Shown here piece by piece: positions 21,501 through 33,397 of a DNA stretch of 64,000 nt (positions are counted from its first letter, which is position 1; every line of letters begins with the position of its first letter). The notes beneath the pieces are model-generated. The model ran no database searches. It was not told where the DNA came from and saw only the letters and a program-made list of their open reading frames with translations. Where the stretch lies: positions 1 to 64,000 of the forward strand of contig JAVLUZ010000335.1 in NCBI GenBank assembly GCA_036768485.1, given 5' to 3'. The translations under genes were made by a program, and so were the position numbers. This DNA is from Mermis nigrescens (lineage: Eukaryota; Nematoda; Enoplea; Mermithida; Mermithidae).

Positions 21501-22700
21501 AGTGCGAATGACTGTTTGATTTTTCTTTTCATATGAATGATAAATTCCATTATGCATTTCGCAAATATTTAGATGACCTGGGTCTATTTGAGCGATCCTT
21601 GAAGGAATGAAGCAAGTGAATTAGAATTCAGTGTGGCGAATGAGATAGGGAATCATGAGAAAATAGAGCATTGCCAGATAATGTGAACGAATCATAATCT
21701 TTATATCCAGGAAATTTTTTGGCTCTACTTGAATTTAATGACCGTTGTTGAATATATATATATATATATTTCCACACTTTTTTGTGAGTCAAAAACTATT
21801 GTGGTACCTATTTATAAATTTGGTGGGCAGTACATATGCTTTAATAAAGTTCAAGATTGAGCTTAAAAGGGTAAAATCGTCAAGCCCTCTGACGCTTAGC
21901 GCCAATTGGGTCAATTGAATTACTTTGTTATCTTTCTGTATATCATTGCAGTAAAAGTTTACACGCTATTACTAAGCTTGAAACAGCCAAAATACTTCAG
22001 TGCTTCTAGACAATTTAGTGATTTAAGTTTTTAACATAGGTATTTACTTGAAACTGAAAACTTGAGTTTATTCTTGTTATGCAAACAAAATTGAAATTTT
22101 TTTAGACCTATCCAGGTTAGAAGAAGGTGATCTTGACAAAAATTTGCGATCAAAACGCAAAGGAAAGCCCGCTAACCTCTCAAAACAAAGTCAAGTTTCA
22201 CTCGTGGGTGAGCTCTTGGTTAACCTATATTTTTTACTGGCTTATTTGGCTTATTTGTGATTTTGTCAAACAGACCAGCACAGGAAAAAGTGTGCGAAAG
22301 AAGCTAGACAACGTGAAATATCTTTGGAGGCTAGGAAAAACCACAGATTATTGAGCCTTAGAGGGATGTCAAAAGTAAATCAGTATTTTTATTAAATTGT
22401 TTTATAAATATTATTTATTTCACAGATGCACACGGTCAAAAGTTCAAAGAGGGTGGTAATCTGGGCTTCCTTAGGAAGGGGGTAAATGAGTATTTTTTAC
22501 CCATTTAATGTTAAATTTTGACAAATGTTAATAACTTATTCGTTTTATTTAATTCTTCATGAATATTTATGATTAAATTTGCTTGAAAACAGTAAAAATA
22601 AGGGCAATTAAATGACATGCAATAACAAAGATATACAAAGTAATGGAAGAAAACTGTTAAGATGAATTAATTTGACAGTCAACTGCTCGAAAAGTTAGTT
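21501..22700. other. No gene recognised
   Basis: AT-rich sequence with a short (TA)n run near 21758 and a GACGCTTAGCGCC hairpin-like motif near 21890. Short open frames (for example 22127-22354) show no recognisable domain. Confidence 0.35.
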
Positions 22701-22729
22701 CTTGTATTTGAAGCTATAGTAGAAGCGAC

Positions 22730-23400
22730 TGTTCACTATGTAAGAGTTTTGAAAAAATGAGCTTGCTAAGCGAGAGTTGTAAACCAAGAGAAACTTAAAG
22801 TTTAAAACATACCATTAAATTATGAAGAGAATTATAAAACATTTTAAACTATAAGAAAATGAAAAAGGTGGGATTTTAGTAAATTAAAACAAATTTAGAG
22901 GATATGATGAAACATCATTGTTGAGAATAGGACGATCACGTGCTATGTATAATGACTCCTTGATTAAAAGATCAAAAGAGTTGGATGCTCGACTAATAAC
23001 CTTGAAGCAATCTGATGTAATTGAATGATTGCTATTTGAGATATGTTTATGAATAGCAGATAAGCTATCACACTGAATTGGCTTTCTTGTAGCAAACGAA
23101 TGCCAGTATGCTCTGCAATTCTACTCCCAAAATGTCGGCGAGTTTCGCCAATGTAACTAGCCATACAGCTAGAACACGTATACTTATAAACTAAATTTGA
23201 GAGTAGCTTATCAGGTACAGCATCCTTGTTCTTGAAAAACCGGCTTATACACATGACAGGTTTGTAAACAAACCTTACTCTAATCTGAGGGTAAAATGCA
23301 GATATAAGCTTTAGAATTCTGCTGCGTACATTGTAGCAATGCAAACCAGTGTAAGGCAAAACAAGAGAATAGCATAATTTATCACACCCAATTTGAATTG
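22730..23400 (-). pseudogene. Penelope-like retroelement fragment with GIY-YIG endonuclease domain
   Basis: The minus-strand frame 23359-22964 contains 'NLVYKYTCSSC' followed by 'ASYIGETRRHFGSRIAEH'. This is the Cys pair and GIY-YIG-type core (YIGET...R...EH) that follows RT in Penelope-like elements. The upstream 'LPYTGLHCYNVRSRILKL' and 'KDAVPDKLLS' segments fit the linker. RT itself is absent, so the copy is 5'-truncated. The 3' tail runs to about 22733, and its last ~150 bp recur at the start of each 2.43 kb tandem unit (34952-35100). A second, opposite copy starts at 23405. Confidence 0.75.
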
Positions 23401-23404
23401 CAGA

Positions 23405-23690
23405 GCGTAGAATTGCAGAGCATACTGGTATCTCATTTGCTACAGGAAAGCTAATTCAGGGTGATAGCTTATCTACTATTCACAAACATATCTCAAATAG
23501 CAATCATTCAATTAAATCAAATTGCTTCAAGGTTATTAGTCGAGCTTATACGTAGCACGTAATCGTCCTATTCTGAACAACAATGTTTCATCATATCCTC
23601 TAAATTTGTTTTAATTTACTACAATCCCATCTTTTTCATTTTCTTATAGTTTAAAATGTTTTATACTCATCATGAAATGGTACGTTTTAA
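23405..23690 (+). pseudogene. Second Penelope-like endonuclease tail, head-to-head with the first
   Basis: From about 23408 the plus strand encodes 'IAEHTGISFATGKL' and continues through the same 3' sequence as the minus-strand copy. The shared CATATCTCAAATAGCAATCATTC, GGTTATTAGTCGAGC and CATCATATCCTCTAAATTTG stretches are inverted relative to 22850-23100. The two arms therefore face each other around 23400, an arrangement often seen with Penelope-like elements. Confidence 0.65.
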
Positions 23691-25697
23691 ACTTGAAGCT
23701 ATAGTGTTGACGTGATTTAACACCTGTTTATGGTTTAAGCAACAGGTTTGGTCCCAAAACAGCTTTAGGTGGGTATGCCCTAAAAAAGTTGTGGTAGGGG
23801 GATAGCCCCTTACCCCCCCACCAGTGTGCATGTGTCTTATTTTATTTTATTATACAACCTGGAATATGTTTATATTACATATTTCTAATTTTAATTACAT
23901 TTGAACAGGAATGACTGTTTGGAGGAATTTTTGATTTTTCTTTTGCTGCATTTCTATTGTTCTTGCAACAATTTATCTTTTTTTATTTGTCCATTTTTTG
24001 TTTGTCTAAAACGCTTATTTCTTAGTTTTCTTATCTTTTGCTTCGATTTTTCTTAATATGCTGTTAACTCAAGGTAGGTCACTTCAGAGATCACAATTTT
24101 TAATCATAGTTAGTGCTTTAGCATGTACCTTTAATAAACTTAGGTACCCCTGAAAAGCGAGTACTCTCCTACAGCAAAAACGGGACATACCTGGGAGTTT
24201 GGCCTTTTGAGAAGTAGGATATCTAAAAATTGCTGCTGGTGATTTCCACTTTTTGTTTAAATCAATACTCGTTTAGTAATAGCGTGCAAACTTTTACTGC
24301 AATGATATAACAAATAGGTTTTCTGAATGTTGGTCAATCACACATCTTTCCGAACTCAATTTTGCTTTCTTTTCAGTTTGATTTTAAATGTAGATGATTG
24401 ACTAAGCTTAAAACCTTTTTTGGAAAGTGATTACTTCTGGGGGCAGTTTAAAGAGTGTAAATATGTGGTTTAAAACAACATTTTGACTGAGCTTTGACTT
24501 CTTTGTGTCAGTCTTATCAAATTCACTCGTTAATAGTCCGGAAAAATATTCCTGTTGCAAATGGACTTAATTTGAAGGGCTACACGTCAAAGTTGACTGC
24601 GTTTGTGTAAAGTAAATGCGGCCTTAGTTCTTGCGCTCTGAAGCTTATATTCTAGTGGTGGACAAAAAGAGCATGTTGTTAGCTTTTTTACTTTGTCAAC
24701 CACTACGGTTTTTGATTGAGACTTAGAAGTTTCACAAAAATAAAATGCATCTCAATGGCTACTCTTCGCACTTGGATTCATTTCTGTAAATCAATACAGA
24801 GCTACTTCTTTCGCTTCTATCATTTTACTCTATTAAAAAGTAAATGCTTGTCAAATAATTTTTTCATTTCTACAAAATAGAGTTTGAAATCTAGGGTAAA
24901 AAACATGCATTTGGTCGTTCTTTATCTGTGAGCTACTCCGTTGTAAATCAGATCGTGCAAACTAATTCAAAAATAAGGTACATTTTAGTGGTGACACATC
25001 ACTCTTGGCTCGCTTCTTTACGCTCAATACTGAATTTGTTTTAGAGGTGTAAATTTCCAACTTTGGCGTGAAAATGAAGACCTTTTCGGCAGTTTTATCA
25101 ATTTCTGCTGATATAAGTTGGGTAGAACATGATGCAAATTATAAAAATACTGCTGATAATCTTTTTAAGTGAATGTCAGATAATTTGAACGGCTGTACAT
25201 CTGCAGCGAGCGACCAAATTCTGGGGGTTTCTGGTGGTGTGAAACTAGCAAAAATTTCTAGAAAACATGCCAAAATATAAATTCTGAAGGTGTACAGAAT
25301 TCTGAGGTACACACCCCAATGCTCATGTGTAGTACCGGACATCATTTTGGGTGGAGGTCCTCAACCATTTGTACGGGAGGCGGGGGGGTAAATCTTCAAT
25401 TTTGGGCCAAAAACGGCCATAAAATTTAATTTTCCCTAATAATTAAGGGTCACAAAATTTTTGGCTTTGGGGTGGGGAGGGTATAGCCAAGTGTTGGATC
25501 GGGAATCCTCCATCTCCCTGTTACGTGTATGTTCTTGTTTTAAATCCACGTGTCGATCTGTAATGATTGCTTGTCTGCATGTTTGTTGACTATTTTAGTC
25601 ACAAAAACGCTACATAGACAATGAAGAAATGCCACTGAGTCCATATTTGATCATCCCCAGTTTTGCCGACCAAGGTTTTTTTCAGAGTCGCAATATG
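23691..25697. other. No gene recognised
   Basis: About 2 kb of AT-rich sequence. A C-rich block near 23790-23822 and G-rich blocks near 25378 and 25470 resemble the ends of dispersed repeats elsewhere in the window. No frame longer than 70 codons looks like a protein family. Confidence 0.4.
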
Positions 25698-26295
25698 CAG
25701 GGGTGGATTTAAGGGAGCTGGCCAGAAATATCTGGCGAGATAAAGAATGGATACGCAATATGCGATGATTTTTGGCTGTTATTGACCATAATTTCTCAAA
25801 TTTTTTTAGGTGCTACGCGCCGGATGATATCTATTAATTACATTTATTTACTTTCTTGGCGACCTGGAAGCCATTTTCTGTTCATGTAGGTTTCAGAACA
25901 ATTTTAAAAGCAGAAACAGCTATTTTTGCATAGTCTCCTTCTATTTTCAATTAAAAATTTCGATGTTTCGCATCAAATGCTATAATACAGGAAATCAAGC
26001 AGTAAATCATGCTTCTAGAGACGTCTATCCGCCTTAATCTCACGGATTTTCCGGCGCTTCGCGCCTGATTTTTGTTAAAATCAAAGAAATTTAATGATTT
26101 TTTCGCACAAAATAGTCAAAAATTTTGAAATTTCAGGAAAAAATATTGCGTCAAAAGTGATTTTATGTAAAATAATCAATGTAAAACCGAAAAAACGCTA
26201 TTTCGCGCTTGAAGGGCAAATTTTTGAGCCTATTTTTGACTGTTTTTGGTAAAGTTGGAAACCCCCCTCTTAGGGAGATCCTACATCCGCCACTG
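25698..26295. mobile_element. hAT-type element, CAGKGGCGGAT family, complete copy
   Basis: A 598 bp element with perfect 8 bp TSD GCAATATG (25690-25697, 26296-26303). Ends are CAGGGGTGGATTTAAGG and, reverse-complemented, CAGTGGCGGATGTAGG. It contains GGCGCTTCGCGCC at 26053-26065. Its interior shows the uninterrupted version of the site where 8139-8586 inserted into its relative at 7713-8751. Confidence 0.92.
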
Positions 26296-26312
26296 GCAAT
26301 ATGAGTAGATTC

Positions 26313-26477
26313 TAGTGGCGGATCCAGGATTTTCCTAAGGGGAGCGGAACCATGAATTGGGCGAAAAAATTAGCCGTTTTAATCTAAAAATCGCACAAAA
26401 ATCCTCAATTTTGCGCACTATTTTGGGTCATTGGGGGCGGCTACCCCCTCCCTCGGCCCCTCTTAAATCCGCCCATG
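26313..26477. mobile_element. Short hAT-type MITE, CAGKGGCGGAT family
   Basis: A 165 bp element with perfect 8 bp TSD GTAGATTC (26305-26312, 26478-26485). Ends are TAGTGGCGGATCCAGG and, reverse-complemented, CATGGGCGGATTTAAG. Related to 558-763, with the shared interior GGCGAAAAAATTAGCCGTTTT. It lies just 17 bp from the previous element, so two related elements landed almost side by side. Confidence 0.9.
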
Positions 26478-27058
26478 GTAGATTCTTTTTATTTATAGGA
26501 AAAAGGGCGTTTCTGATTTGTTTCGAAAGACATGCCTTTTTCAAAATGTTCATTAAAAGAGGGAAATATTTTTTGTGGTCATATGCTGTCTAAAATGAGC
26601 CCGACCCGTCCCTTTTAAGATTAATTATTAACGCTGATTTGGAGCTTATTCTGCCATGCTTCAGAATTACACGGTACCTCTCTAAATAATTTATAGGTAC
26701 TTGGCTCTTACCATGCGAATAAAAAGAATGAAGATCAGCATTGGAAGCGTAAATTGGTTAAGACGAGCAAGAAGCCCCGACCAAAGTTGGCTTGTGTATT
26801 CACGGAGCAGGATTTTAAGAATATTATGTTGAACAGTACTGTAAAGCGTTCGTGACTCTTATCAGAGATTTACTTGTAGATTTATTCATAAAAGCCGCAA
26901 ATATTTGCAATAGATCATGAATATTGGCTACTGTTAGGGTGCCGTTGATAAACTTAATTTAGTTAATAACAATAAGTAGGCATGTGATTCTCCAAGCTTT
27001 TTTGGACATAATCAATCTTATTAACTAATAACTAAGCATAAAAATTTTACCCCTGATT

Positions 27059-27531
27059 CAGGGGTGCATTTAAGGGGAAACGGAAGGCCGGCCGCCCCCC
27101 CCCCCCATTGGCCAAAAGTTTATGGCGAGATAAACAATGGATCTGTAATTTACAATGATTTTTGGCTGGCAGTGACCATGATTTCTCAAATTTTTCCGGC
27201 GCGACGCGCCGAATGATACTATTGACGTTTATTTACCTCCTTGGTGACCTGAATGGAAGCCATTTTCTGTTCATACAGGTTTCAAAACAATTTTAACTCC
27301 AGAAACAGCTGTTTTTGTATAGTTTTCTATTTTCAAGTAAAAATTCTGATGTTTCGCATCAAATCATTATAAATACGGTAAATCATGCTTCTAGACATCT
27401 ATCCGCCTTAATTTCACAAATTTTCTGGTGCTTCGCGCCAGATTTTTGTTAAAGTCAATGAAATTTAATGATTTTTTTCGCTACAAGATTGTCGAAAATT
27501 TTAAAATTCCCATAAAACATTGCGTCAAAAG
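27059..27531. mobile_element. hAT-type element, CAGKGGCGGAT family, 5' part
   Basis: It begins CAGGGGTGCATTTAAGG and follows the 25698-26295 copy up to GCGTCAAAAG, where a CAGTG-T8 family element starts. It contains a C10 tract near 27097 and a GGCGCGACGCGCC motif near 27200. The right-hand part of this element is not seen. Confidence 0.65.
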
Positions 27532-27920
27532 TAGTGTTTTTTGCATTCGGCCAAGATTTTCCCGATGTACAAAAGACTTTTGGGGGACCGCCTTAGTACA
27601 TCTACAAAAATTTTTGGAATGACAAAAACTGCAGAAAAGGTATGAAATTCGCTAAAATTTTCGGCGTTTTGCGCCGGAATGAGTAATCGTGTGTTCTATA
27701 TATCTTTATAATTCAGAAATAGCATTTTGCAAGGATAAATGTCAAACTTTTCGGCGCTTCGCGCCGAAATGAGCATTTGTGTGTTCTATAAATTTTTATA
27801 ATGTCAGAAATTGCAATTTTAATGGGAAAATGTCAATTTTTCCGGCACTTCCAGCCGTTCTGAGACGATTCAATGCTTTTTACTCTCAGAAACCCAGAAA
27901 TCAATTAAAATACACTAACA
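27532..27920. mobile_element. hAT-type element, CAGTG-T8-GTAC family, truncated and reversed
   Basis: It begins TAGTGTTTTTTGCATTCGGCC (first C changed), then follows the 10832-11576 element in reverse. It has hairpin motifs TCGGCGTTTTGCGCCGG near 27660 and GGCGCTTCGCGCC at 27753-27765. Homology ends near CACTAACAAAGGTCGA (27920); the opposite terminus is missing. Confidence 0.65.
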
Positions 27921-27994
27921 AAGGTCGAGTAAGTGTAACTGCGATAGTTACATGGTACGAACATTTTATCGAACTTTAGGGAAAAAGTGAAATC

Positions 27995-28125
27995 TGGCAA
28001 CGAAAACAATGGGTAAAAGCCGGAAACGGAAACGGAAACAACGGGTAGAAGCCGGAAATGGAAACGGACCCAATGGGTAAAAGCCGGAAACGGAAACGAA
28101 CCAAACTGGCGAAACCGGGAGCTTT
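27995..28125. repeat. ~30 bp minisatellite (GGAAACGGAAACGG...CAATGGGTAAAAGCC)
   Basis: Three to four imperfect units of CAAYGGGTARAAGCCGGAAAYGGAAACG. Reverse-strand open frames across it read as short Phe/Pro/Arg-rich repeats and are repeat artefacts. Confidence 0.85.
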
Positions 28126-28134
28126 CCAATAGAG

Positions 28135-28818
28135 CCCATCAGGATCAACACCAGCAGCCCAGTTTGCCAAATTTTCTCCAACTGAAGGTGGGTGTAGGGG
28201 TTCGGAACGGGGTACCCCATTATTCATATGTGAATCTGATCCCGGTTCCGTCAGGGGTTTCACCGCCCTGGGGGCAGTCCAAAGTGGCGGAATTGGGGTT
28301 CCCCGAGTTGAGCCCATCACGGTCAACGCCCCCAACCCCGTTTCCGCCAAATTTTCAACAACTGAAGGGGTGTTTAGGGGCTCGGAAACGGGGTACCCCA
28401 TTATTCATGTGAATCTCACCCCAATTCCATTGGGGGTTTCACCGCCCTGGGGTCAGTCCAAAGTGGCGGAACGGGGGTTCCCCTAGTCGAGCCCATCACG
28501 GTCAACGCCCCAACCCCGCTTCTGCCAAATTTTCAACAACTGAAGGGGGTTTTAGGGGTTCGGAAACAGGGTACTCCATTATTCATATGTGAATCTGACC
28601 CCAGTTCCGTCGGGGGTTTCACCGCCCTGGGGGCAGTCCAAAGTGGTGGAACCGGGGTCCCCCGAGTAGAGCCCATCAGGGTCAACGCCCCATACCTCGT
28701 TTCCGCCTAATTTTCTTCAACTGAGAAGGGGGTTTAGGGGCTCGGAAACGGGGTACCCCATTATTCATATGTGAATCTGATCCCGGTTCCGTCGGGGGTT
28801 TCACCGCCCTGGGGGCAT
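28135..28818. repeat. 180 bp satellite, about 3.8 units
   Basis: The anchor GGGGTACCCCATTATTCAT occurs near 28209, 28390, 28569 (one change) and 28750, a regular period near 180 bp. Each unit also has GGGTTTCACCGCCCTGGGG, CAGTCCAAAGTGG and GAGCCCATCA. An inverted block of the same satellite lies at 56385-56845, beyond the other end of the retrotransposon. Confidence 0.92.
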
Positions 28819-28898
28819 TTCGTTTGACATAGATGTTTACAAATCGAAGAAATCCTAGAAATTCACCGTAGGTTTATCTATTACTGCTCTTATATTAT

Positions 28899-30179
28899 TG
28901 TAGATGTAGGGCCGGGTATCTACAAGAGCGATACGGGCGCGCCTAACATTTGCCTTCGAGACTACTTACATAGGTACCTATGTAGCTGCTCTCAGCGCTG
29001 GTTCCGATCGCATAGTCGCTAACAACTTAGACCTACGGCTTCGGCTCCCTCAGTCCTAATCTCGCTGACTGCTTCTCATCGGGAGTCTCAGCAGCTACAC
29101 CATAGATTCCTAGAGTACCTACCTAAATCCCGGAATTGCTGCGAGGTCAGTTGACCTATCTCAACCCTGCTCAAGTTGATTGATTAACTTGTTTTCAATG
29201 TTTACACTTGATTCGAAATGTTTTGGTTCCTAATGTAAGTAGCACTTCGAGGTTTGAAAACAACACCAACGAGCTCTAGACTGATCAATCATCATAAATA
29301 ATTAAATAAGATTTTAGCTAATTTTTGGGTTGATAGAAGAATATTGAATTTCGAGTCAAATACGCAATCAAAAATATTCACCTTTCCTCTCCGCCAAAAG
29401 CAAAGAAATCCTCGACGAACGGAGCACACCGACCTCACTTTCGGTATAAGAAACTCCTGGGTGCATAGGTTGGCAGCACCAAAATTCTGGGAGGGGTGAG
29501 AAAATTTTTAAAGGTCAAAAAATGGTCTTAAAAGTGGTCGTATGGCAAAAACACCATTTTTCGACGTTTCTCATCAAGCTCTATCCAATGGCATCAAAAA
29601 AATTGCTAATAAAAGCAAGAAAAAATTTTTCTGGGGGATATTTTGATTTCTGCGGGGTATTCCAACTTCTGGAGGTGTATACCCCCCCAATCCCCCCACG
29701 CCCACGTGTGCCTGGGTGGGTTTTTATATTTTATTCACTAATGTACACACGGCGGTTGCCGGGAAACAAAAGCAGTATTGCTAGACGATAAAATAAAACC
29801 AACGACTGTTTCGTCGAAAACTCAACTCCAACTAACATACTATCATGGGACCAATACAGTAAAACGTAAGTTTAAGATAAACTAACATCAACCATGGATA
29901 CTCTCAAATCGAGTCCTACGATAATACGATAATTGGTGACAAGTAAAACAATTACTATTATCATATACTTAATTCTGTTTTTACCGGACAAGTATCTAAA
30001 AGATTTTGTAATAAAAACTAAGGGATTTAGGTGAGAACTGAAGGCATAGCCACGAGCTCTCCATCTGCAAGATGTCAACTCGCAAATGGCTATGTTAACC
30101 GATACAGTACCAAGCTGTTGTCAGCCAGCCTGTGCGAACTAATGGCACGAGTTCGCACTGTGTAACTCTCACAGTTACA
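28899..30179 (-). repeat. 3' LTR (left end of the retrotransposon), carrying a MITE
   Basis: On the plus strand it begins TGTAGATGTAGGGCCGGG and ends CTCACAGTTACA. Without the 247 bp insertion and its duplicated 8 bp it is about 1.03 kb. It aligns along its length with 54450-55440 and more distantly with 59201-60205. Visible differences from the right LTR indicate an old insertion. Confidence 0.88.
29464..29710 (-). mobile_element. hAT-type MITE, CACACATGGGCG family, in the LTR
   Basis: A 247 bp, reversed copy with perfect 8 bp TSD CCTGGGTG (29456-29463, 29711-29718). The other LTR at about 54970 shows the empty site (ACCCCTGGGTGGGTTTTT), confirming insertion after the LTRs formed. It begins CATAGGTTGGCAGCA and ends CCCCACGCCCACGTGTG. 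Confidence 0.92.
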
Positions 30180-30903
30180 CTCCCACGTTTTGACAAAAAA
30201 TTCGAAACAACGCTAGCGAATTTTTTGGGGAGCTACTATCCGCAACATTTGGCGTCCGCAACGCCTCAACCTGAGCGAACGTAAAAACGAAAATAAAAAT
30301 AATGATAATAATCGATAATGCCAACGCATGGCTCCGTTCGTACTCAGGAACACTCTCAACGAAGCTAGTTCTTGTTTCAGCTCATCAACTTGAGCAATTC
30401 TTCCTTTCTTTTTCCACGAAGTTCTTGCGCCTGAAGTCGTACCTTTTTGCATGAACACTTTGGCGCCCAGCCTTCCTTCAGTCCCCGGGTAAGGAAAAAA
30501 TTTGAATTGAAAAAGTTTTTGTAGATTGGGTGTGAAACCCCTTGTCCGTTAAAGAACTAAGATATGGTAATAGTAACACCGCTAATGAGCAAAAAAAATT
30601 TTAAGACACATGATTATAAGGCAAGTAAGAGCAATTATGCATGAGCAAAAATTAAAGACATAGACGAAAAAATTAAAACAGAGTTAAATTAAAACGAGGA
30701 ATGAAATTATGCGATAATGACAAGAAAATAAGCACCAAAAAATCAAGAAATAACAGTGATGATTTGAAGCAAAAAATGTCAGACAAAAAACAAATAACAT
30801 GACGCAAAAGGTCCTGGAATCCACATCAGGAAAAACGAAAAACGAAAAAGCTGCTGGTCAGAGTTGACAGCTATCGCAGAGTTTATACGTAGAACTTCAA
30901 AGT
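30180..30903. other. Non-coding spacer between the third ORF and the 3' LTR
   Basis: Bounded by the LTR end and the stop of the third frame at 30904. It matches 60206-60982 in the second copy: shared CCCCGGGTAA, CCCTTGTCCGTTAAAGA and GTCCTGGAATCCACATCAGGA. On the minus strand CGTGGGAG directly precedes the LTR and is the candidate polypurine tract; the second copy has CGTGGGGGAG. Confidence 0.6.
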
Positions 30904-32504
30904 TCAATAGCAATCCCAATAATTGGATTTTGATCCATGAGATTTGCTGCGGCGACGTGAAAAGATTCAGCGTTCAGAGTCTGTGTCGCAACACATATCA
31001 GTACTCCCTTTCACAATATGGTGATGCGTTGCGTCCATACAAATGTTGACGTAAATTACAATGGGGATCGACAGGTCGATTGTCATCTCCATCATCCTTG
31101 TCGTCATCATCCACGTAATGACGCGGTGTTGAGCGGAACTGGCATCGAATATGGTTCCAGAGTGAATCCATAAGACTGTTCGCAAGACGAGTCGCACAAA
31201 CGTTCCTTCAATTGTGAAATAGGCCATGGTGGTGGCAATAAAGGCTCTCGTCGAGGTGGTGGATTGGAATACCTGAGTGGCTTCCTAATTTGGATATGGC
31301 GTTGGATAAAACAATTGATCCTGCTGTTGAGCGGGTGAGATTGTTGACGATCCTGATGAGTTCCGCGGTTTGGTTGTGATTGTTGCTGATACTCGTGTGG
31401 CTGCTGCTGTCGCGAGTGCGACATATGTCCAGCAAATGCCTGCGAGTATGACTCGGAACGCGAGTGCGTCACCGAATACTGTTTTGGCTGCGTTTTGAGC
31501 CTGCATATGTGCTTGTGTTTGTACATGCGGTTTTGTTTGCATTTGTGCCTGTGGTTTTGTTTGTGATTGTGAACGCGATTGTGATTGCCTAGACAATGGC
31601 GGAGCTTGCCACCTACTGCCTCTGTGGCTTGCACTTGCTTGCAATCACGCGCAAACTTCAGCTTGAACTAGCTATTTCACACGTTCTTTTTCCAAATTTT
31701 TCAAACAACGCAGAGTGTGTTGCGATTTTGAATCATAAAATTCGTTCAATCGATGACGATGTTCATTGTTTTACATTTCACGAATGCCTGATGCGGCGTG
31801 AGCAAACCAGGGCAACGCGGATGCGTCACACGTTGCAGAACTTCAGTTGCGAGCACACATGGGCGTGGGGGGGGTCTGGGGGGGTCTGGACCCCCAGAAA
31901 CCAAAAGACCCCCCGCCCAGAAATCAAAAGACCCCCTCAGAATTCAATTTTTGAAAATTTTTTTCGTTTTTTTCGCAATTTTTTGATGCCAATGGATAGT
32001 GCTTGATGAGAAACGTCGAAAAATGGTGTTTTTATCGCCATACCATCATTTTTAAGGCCATTTTTTGACCTTCAAAAAATCTTGGACCCCCCAGAATTTT
32101 CTTGCTGCCCACATATGGTTGCGGAGTGTTTCCCTTTGTGCTGTTCAATGACCATGCGCGCTCATTGCATTGTGACTTGAGCTGGTATAGACAAATCAAC
32201 ATCTTGCCTTTCTTTGTTCGCCATAGACCCGCACGGGTCTTGTGAAGAGCTTGACGTCTGTCTCTGCAAATTTTTTCTAAGTCTGCTTGCAATTTGTGTT
32301 TTAGGTAGTAGGCTGATTTTTGGCGACCTTTGTACCAATCAAATTGCACTGGGACAGCAAATACTGGATCAGTTTGAAGCCGAACAGCTCAAATTGTGCG
32401 ATGCAATTTGGCCTGGTCTTCAATTCGCTCAGTCAATTCGGGAATTCCGGAAAAGCATCAGTTGGCGCCGGCGTATATAATGGGCGAGAAAAGCCACACG
32501 CAGC
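30904..32504 (-). pseudogene. Third ORF, C-terminal half (Q-rich, acidic and Arg-rich tail)
   Basis: Minus-strand continuation of 44517-47260, homologous to 60983-62300. Recognisable blocks are 'PAPTDAFPEFP', 'QFDWYKGRQKSAYYLKHKLQ', a long Gln/His/Ser-rich stretch (31285-31640), 'SYGFTLEP' and 'LRQHLYGR'. It ends at TGA (30904-30906) after 'NYWDCY'. It is interrupted by the MITE 31854-32117 and several frameshifts. The tail looks like a nucleic-acid-binding low-complexity region, but no zinc knuckle is seen. Function unknown; homology between the two copies is the main evidence that it was once coding. Confidence 0.65.
31854..32117 (+). mobile_element. hAT-type MITE, CACACATGGGCG family, copy 4
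   Basis: A 264 bp copy inserted in the third-ORF pseudogene. Ends are CACACATGGGCGTGGGG and CTGCCCACATATG; flanks GTTGCGAG and GTTGCGGA match at 6 of 8. The interior is nearly identical to 1743-2013 and 17128-17391. Confidence 0.88.
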
Positions 32505-33397
32505 CAGGGTTGCCAACTTGGCCGGAAACCGGACATTTATGTCCGCTTTTCAGAGCTTGATGTCCGGTTTTGTCCAGTCGACAGTCATGTCCGGTTTTTG
32601 ATGTCCGGTTTTTTAAGCCGGTGGTCCGCTTTTGTCCAGTCTCAAAATGCAAAAATGCATCTTAGAGAGGTGAAAGTTGAAAAATTTTTGCCGCTTCGCG
32701 CTGAATTGATTTAAATCTTACTTGTTATTAAGCTTTAAGCCGCGCCGCGCCACGCCTTGCAGCATTTTTATCGACAATCTGGTCTAGAACTACGCTACAA
32801 TTGAAAATCCTTATCTTCTGTACGGATTTGGATAGTTTTTGTAATGCAAAAATGCGTTTTAGAGAGCTAAAATTTCAGAATTTTCTGGCGCTTCGCACCA
32901 TTTGATAGATTATAGTTTTTATTGTCAAAAGCGATTTCAGAATTGGCTAAAATGCTTTACTGAAGGAAGGAAATTCAAATTTCAAGAGAAATAACGTATA
33001 CTGATCGTGATATTTCTAGTAGAGCGCGAAATTTTTGGAGTTTTTGAAGAATATGGTGTGAACCGATTTTGTGCCATTTCATTAGAACTGCCATACAATT
33101 GCGCAAAAACGATACTTTATGTCACTGAAAGACGCGGAAAAAAGAGATAAACCAAATCCATACAAAATTCACAGTTACGGTACTTCAAACACCATCCTTG
33201 GACATTCACCATTTTGAGCCACTTTAAGGAATTTTTGCAGTTTTTCAGAAGTTTCCAATTTTTGCTAAAAACATATTTTTCTGCCATTTTAACGGTCGCA
33301 GATTACAAAAAATTTAGTTATACTGCGCGTAAAGCAAGATTAAAGAAATTTTTTTGTAATGTTTTGCACAAAGTTTTTCCAGTTAAAGATTTCGGAG

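Noticed and set aside
22730..23690. Hammerhead ribozyme in the Penelope-like tails
   Set aside because: Such ribozymes occur in this class, but I found no CTGATGA...GAAA core arranged with three stems in these fragments or in the copies at 34952.
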